Part shown: piece by piece, positions 61,972 to 64,000 of the stretch
Layout: the number at the start of each line of letters is the position of its first letter
How positions within the stretch are numbered: position 1 is the first letter of the stretch
Assembly (NCBI RefSeq): GCF_000004075.3
Contig: NC_026661.2
Location: 1,302,001 to 1,366,000 of the forward strand
DNA: 64,000 nucleotides
Source: Cucumis sativus
Lineage: Eukaryota; Streptophyta; Magnoliopsida; Cucurbitales; Cucurbitaceae
Direction: 5' to 3'
Notes under the pieces: model-generated
Seen by the model: only the letters and a program-made list of their open reading frames with translations
Database searches by the model: none
What the model was told of the DNA's origin: nothing
Translations under genes and position numbers: made by a program

Positions 61972-62826
61972 TTAGTGATTTAGAATGTTAAGGAAGGCAA
62001 CCCTATTTTTGATAAGGTGCCGATATAAACTCTCAAGGTCTTCTTCGAGGTCTTGAATACTTGACTCTAATTTCCTCAGCAAGATTTGCACATCTTCAAT
62101 TTGCACAATGCAATCAGATTTGTGACTGGTGATTGAATATAATGCAGCATCCACCATCTCTACTTCATTTCCACTTGTGTCATCTTCTTTGCTCACCACT
62201 TTCTTTGGTTGCATGAACTTAGAAACGAAAGACCATTTGCTGATCTTTGATGGCAACTTTGATCCTGCTATAAATGACAACAAGGATTCAATGTTGTTAT
62301 ATGTGACAGTTTCTGCCTCTTTTAACATACTAACAATTTCTGAACTTTCATCACTTTTTTGAGAACTTGATCTTTCCATTCCCTTCAAGGTCTTGTGGAT
62401 TTCCTTCTTTATCATCTTCCTTGAGTTCAAATACTTTTGAACATCACCGACGGTGACATCTCCTCTTCTTCTACGCAAAGTTGACTCTAGTTCATGTGCG
62501 CTTTCTTTTGTTTGAAACAATGCATCCTTAGCCATAGCACACAAGTCCAAGAGTTTGAGAGATCCTTCTAATTGGTCATCAATTGATTTGTTTTCAACAA
62601 GAGCTAGACGGGTGAGTGGCAAAAGAAGCAACTTGTCAATACAATCATGTAAATCTTGAAGACCATCAAATTTTTGGCACAATGAAGAAGATGTAGAAGT
62701 GGCTTCAGAGGACTTCAATCTGCAGAGATGTTCATCAACTTCATCCACAACTGGGTGTGGCTTGGAAGGCAAACTGTTCGAACGAATGTGGAATGATTTC
62801 TTTTTGTTTGCAGCAAAGGAATCCAT
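61972..62826 (-). CDS. DUF241 domain protein, copy 2
   Basis: A single-exon gene of 284 residues from the ATG at 62826. The frame is open 15 bases further, but only to a TTG over an A run, so 62826 is the real start. It shares the family layout with copy 1: SFHIRSNSLPSKPHP near the N-terminus, VDEHLCRLK, LQDLHDCIDKLLLLP, GSLKLLDLCAMAKDALFQTKE, a basic stretch (TLRRRRGD) and the C-terminal helix with LESLYRHLIKNRVAFLNIL. It is mostly helical, with no signal peptide or membrane segment. The family (PF03087) has no established biochemical function. The two copies are clearly diverged at residue level, so the duplication is not recent. Confidence 0.92.
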   Translation of the reverse strand: MDSFAANKKKSFHIRSNSLPSKPHPVVDEVDEHLCRLKSSEATSTSSSLCQKFDGLQDLHDCIDKLLLLPLTRLALVENKSIDDQLEGSLKLLDLCAMAKDALFQTKESAHELESTLRRRRGDVTVGDVQKYLNSRKMIKKEIHKTLKGMERSSSQKSDESSEIVSMLKEAETVTYNNIESLLSFIAGSKLPSKISKWSFVSKFMQPKKVVSKEDDTSGNEVEMVDAALYSITSHKSDCIVQIEDVQILLRKLESSIQDLEEDLESLYRHLIKNRVAFLNILNH

Positions 62827-63485
62827 CTTTTTTTTTTTCAAAATCCAAAGCTAATGAACTACAAAAGATCAGTTTCAATTTGTTTTCATTTTTTGAAGAT
62901 CCATGAGGGATATTTATATAACTTAAGTTGAGGGAGACATGAGGAATCTCAAGCTCATCTACTTGTATTAATTAATGGATTTGCAGAAGTAAATAATTTA
63001 GCATTGTCCATGCCATGCCTCCCTCCTAACTCTTTATTATCTCCACCATTATTGATGTTAATTTCTCTTATAATCAAATGGATGTATATGATACAAATGT
63101 CATTTGTTTATTATTCTTAGCTATATTAGTAATATCGTGTTCCCCATCTCAAGGTTTTTCTCTCATCATCTCATGTTCGTATTCTGCTATAGAAGAATTC
63201 TTAATTATGAGGCACACGCATGTTGTTGATGGAGTTAACATCATTATGAGATACAACCTAATTAGCTTTACTATTATGCATATAATTGAACTAAATTGTC
63301 TCTTAGATGAAAGACAATGAGCATGAAGTTGTTTGAAAGTTAATTTCAAGCTTCCCCATGTGATTCTTGTGTGCCTAAAACATTGCTGAGACAACTGGAA
63401 TCTTTCACAGCAAAGCAATGCTAATTTGATGCTTAGTTTCATTAGGTAGTCTTTGTTACCTAATTGACCTCTAGTTTACAAACCA
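62827..63485 (-). promoter_or_regulatory. Upstream region of DUF241 gene 2
   Basis: Contains, reading away from the gene, gagggagacatgagga (about 62931), a ccatgcctccctcc word (about 63012), gacaactggaatctttcaca (about 63390) and gacctctagttta (to 63479). These occur in the same order in the orphan blocks A and B, which identifies those blocks as DUF241-type upstream sequence. The 97-codon minus-strand open frame here is probably chance. Confidence 0.5.
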
Positions 63486-64000
63486 GAAATTAGCTTTGAG
63501 GGGAAAATCACTTTTGAAGAGAAAAATAATCCTTTTCCCTTTTCTTACCATAGCTGATCTTTTGTGAAGGAGTGCATGTCAATTGCTATTAAACCGTGCT
63601 CATGTTAGACTTTTTTTTTAGTAGAATGCAATCTACAAAGAAAGTGGAGAGAATTAAAAGAATAAAACGATGAACCGTTTTGCTTCTCCATTTTAAAAGA
63701 GCATGGGGATGTGTTTAGATAATGGTCTTATCTCCATGTTCTTATCTGGTTAACTTTGGACTAAGTCCACGATAGGACTCAAAAAGTTTCGTAAGGATAA
63801 AGTTTATTATCCTGTATTTAAGGATCATTCTCCCTTCTATTTCACATGGAACTACGTTTGCATTCCCAACAATCTCAACAATACTAATATTGCAAAAAGC
63901 TAGCTAAAGAAGGAGAAAAAAGATACTAAACTCACAATATGTGTTTGCTATAAAAAAAGTTGTGAAATGTATTTGTATATACTATGCCTGTATTTTGGTG
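63486..64000. other. Right edge of window, resembles a DUF241 3' flank
   Basis: Positions 63889-63915 (attgcaaaaagctagctaaa and on) match 61843-61869, which lies 129 bases beyond the stop codon of DUF241 gene 2. A further DUF241 gene on the minus strand is therefore expected to end just past the window. No coding sequence of it is inside. Confidence 0.45.

Noticed and set aside
1-64000. CRISPR arrays, bacterial-type operons, organelle DNA inserts, known microRNA precursors, rRNA or intact tRNA genes
   Set aside because: Looked for by eye on both strands; none was recognised. A covariance search would be needed to exclude small RNA genes fully.

Overview
The window is nuclear DNA of a eudicot plant. 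It is AT-rich, has intron-containing genes with GT-AG junctions, plant-only families (expansin-like A, LOG, NAC, DUF241), Copia and LINE retroelements, and no bacterial features. The protein types, and palindromic repeats built on a ctatcagtgatag motif, make Cucurbitaceae (cucumber or melon relatives) my best guess. That placement is an inference and was not tested.

Layout. Positions 1-21400 hold five expansin-like A (EXLA) genes in tandem, all on the + strand, at about 1.9, 6.1, 10.0, 14.7 and 20.1 kb. Coding structure, promoters and 3' flanks show that genes 1 and 3 form one subtype, genes 2 and 4 a second, and gene 5 a third. The order A-B-A-B-C suggests that a two-gene block was duplicated. 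Short 5'-truncated LINE tails sit between genes 2/3 and 3/4. From 21.4 to 29.8 kb there is intergenic DNA with a decayed Copia fragment. A complete seven-exon LOG gene (cytokinin-activating phosphoribohydrolase) lies at 29.9-32.0 kb. A full-length Copia retrotransposon with 203-bp LTRs occupies 36.3-41.5 kb; its single-frame polyprotein is broken by five stop codons. From 41.5 to 50.2 kb there are only repeats, including a LINE tail with an exact 15-bp target duplication and a small palindromic element. A three-exon NAC transcription factor is at 50.3-51.6 kb. Two single-exon DUF241 genes on the - strand are at 53.6-54.4 and 62.0-62.8 kb.

Most unusual structure. Between the converging NAC and first DUF241 genes lies a 1.1-kb long inverted repeat (52139-53249). 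Its arms can fold into a long hairpin, so it could be a foldback or MULE-type element or a source of small RNAs. The DUF241 region also holds two promoter-like blocks with no gene attached, and the right edge of the window repeats the 3' flank of the second DUF241 gene, which predicts a third copy just outside.

How the genes relate. The EXLA array concerns the cell wall, LOG makes active cytokinin, NAC is a transcription factor and DUF241 has no known biochemical role. Nothing in the sequence shows these loci acting as one system, and I found no clearly new multi-gene system. Exon boundaries were read by eye from splice signals, reading frame and comparison among the copies.
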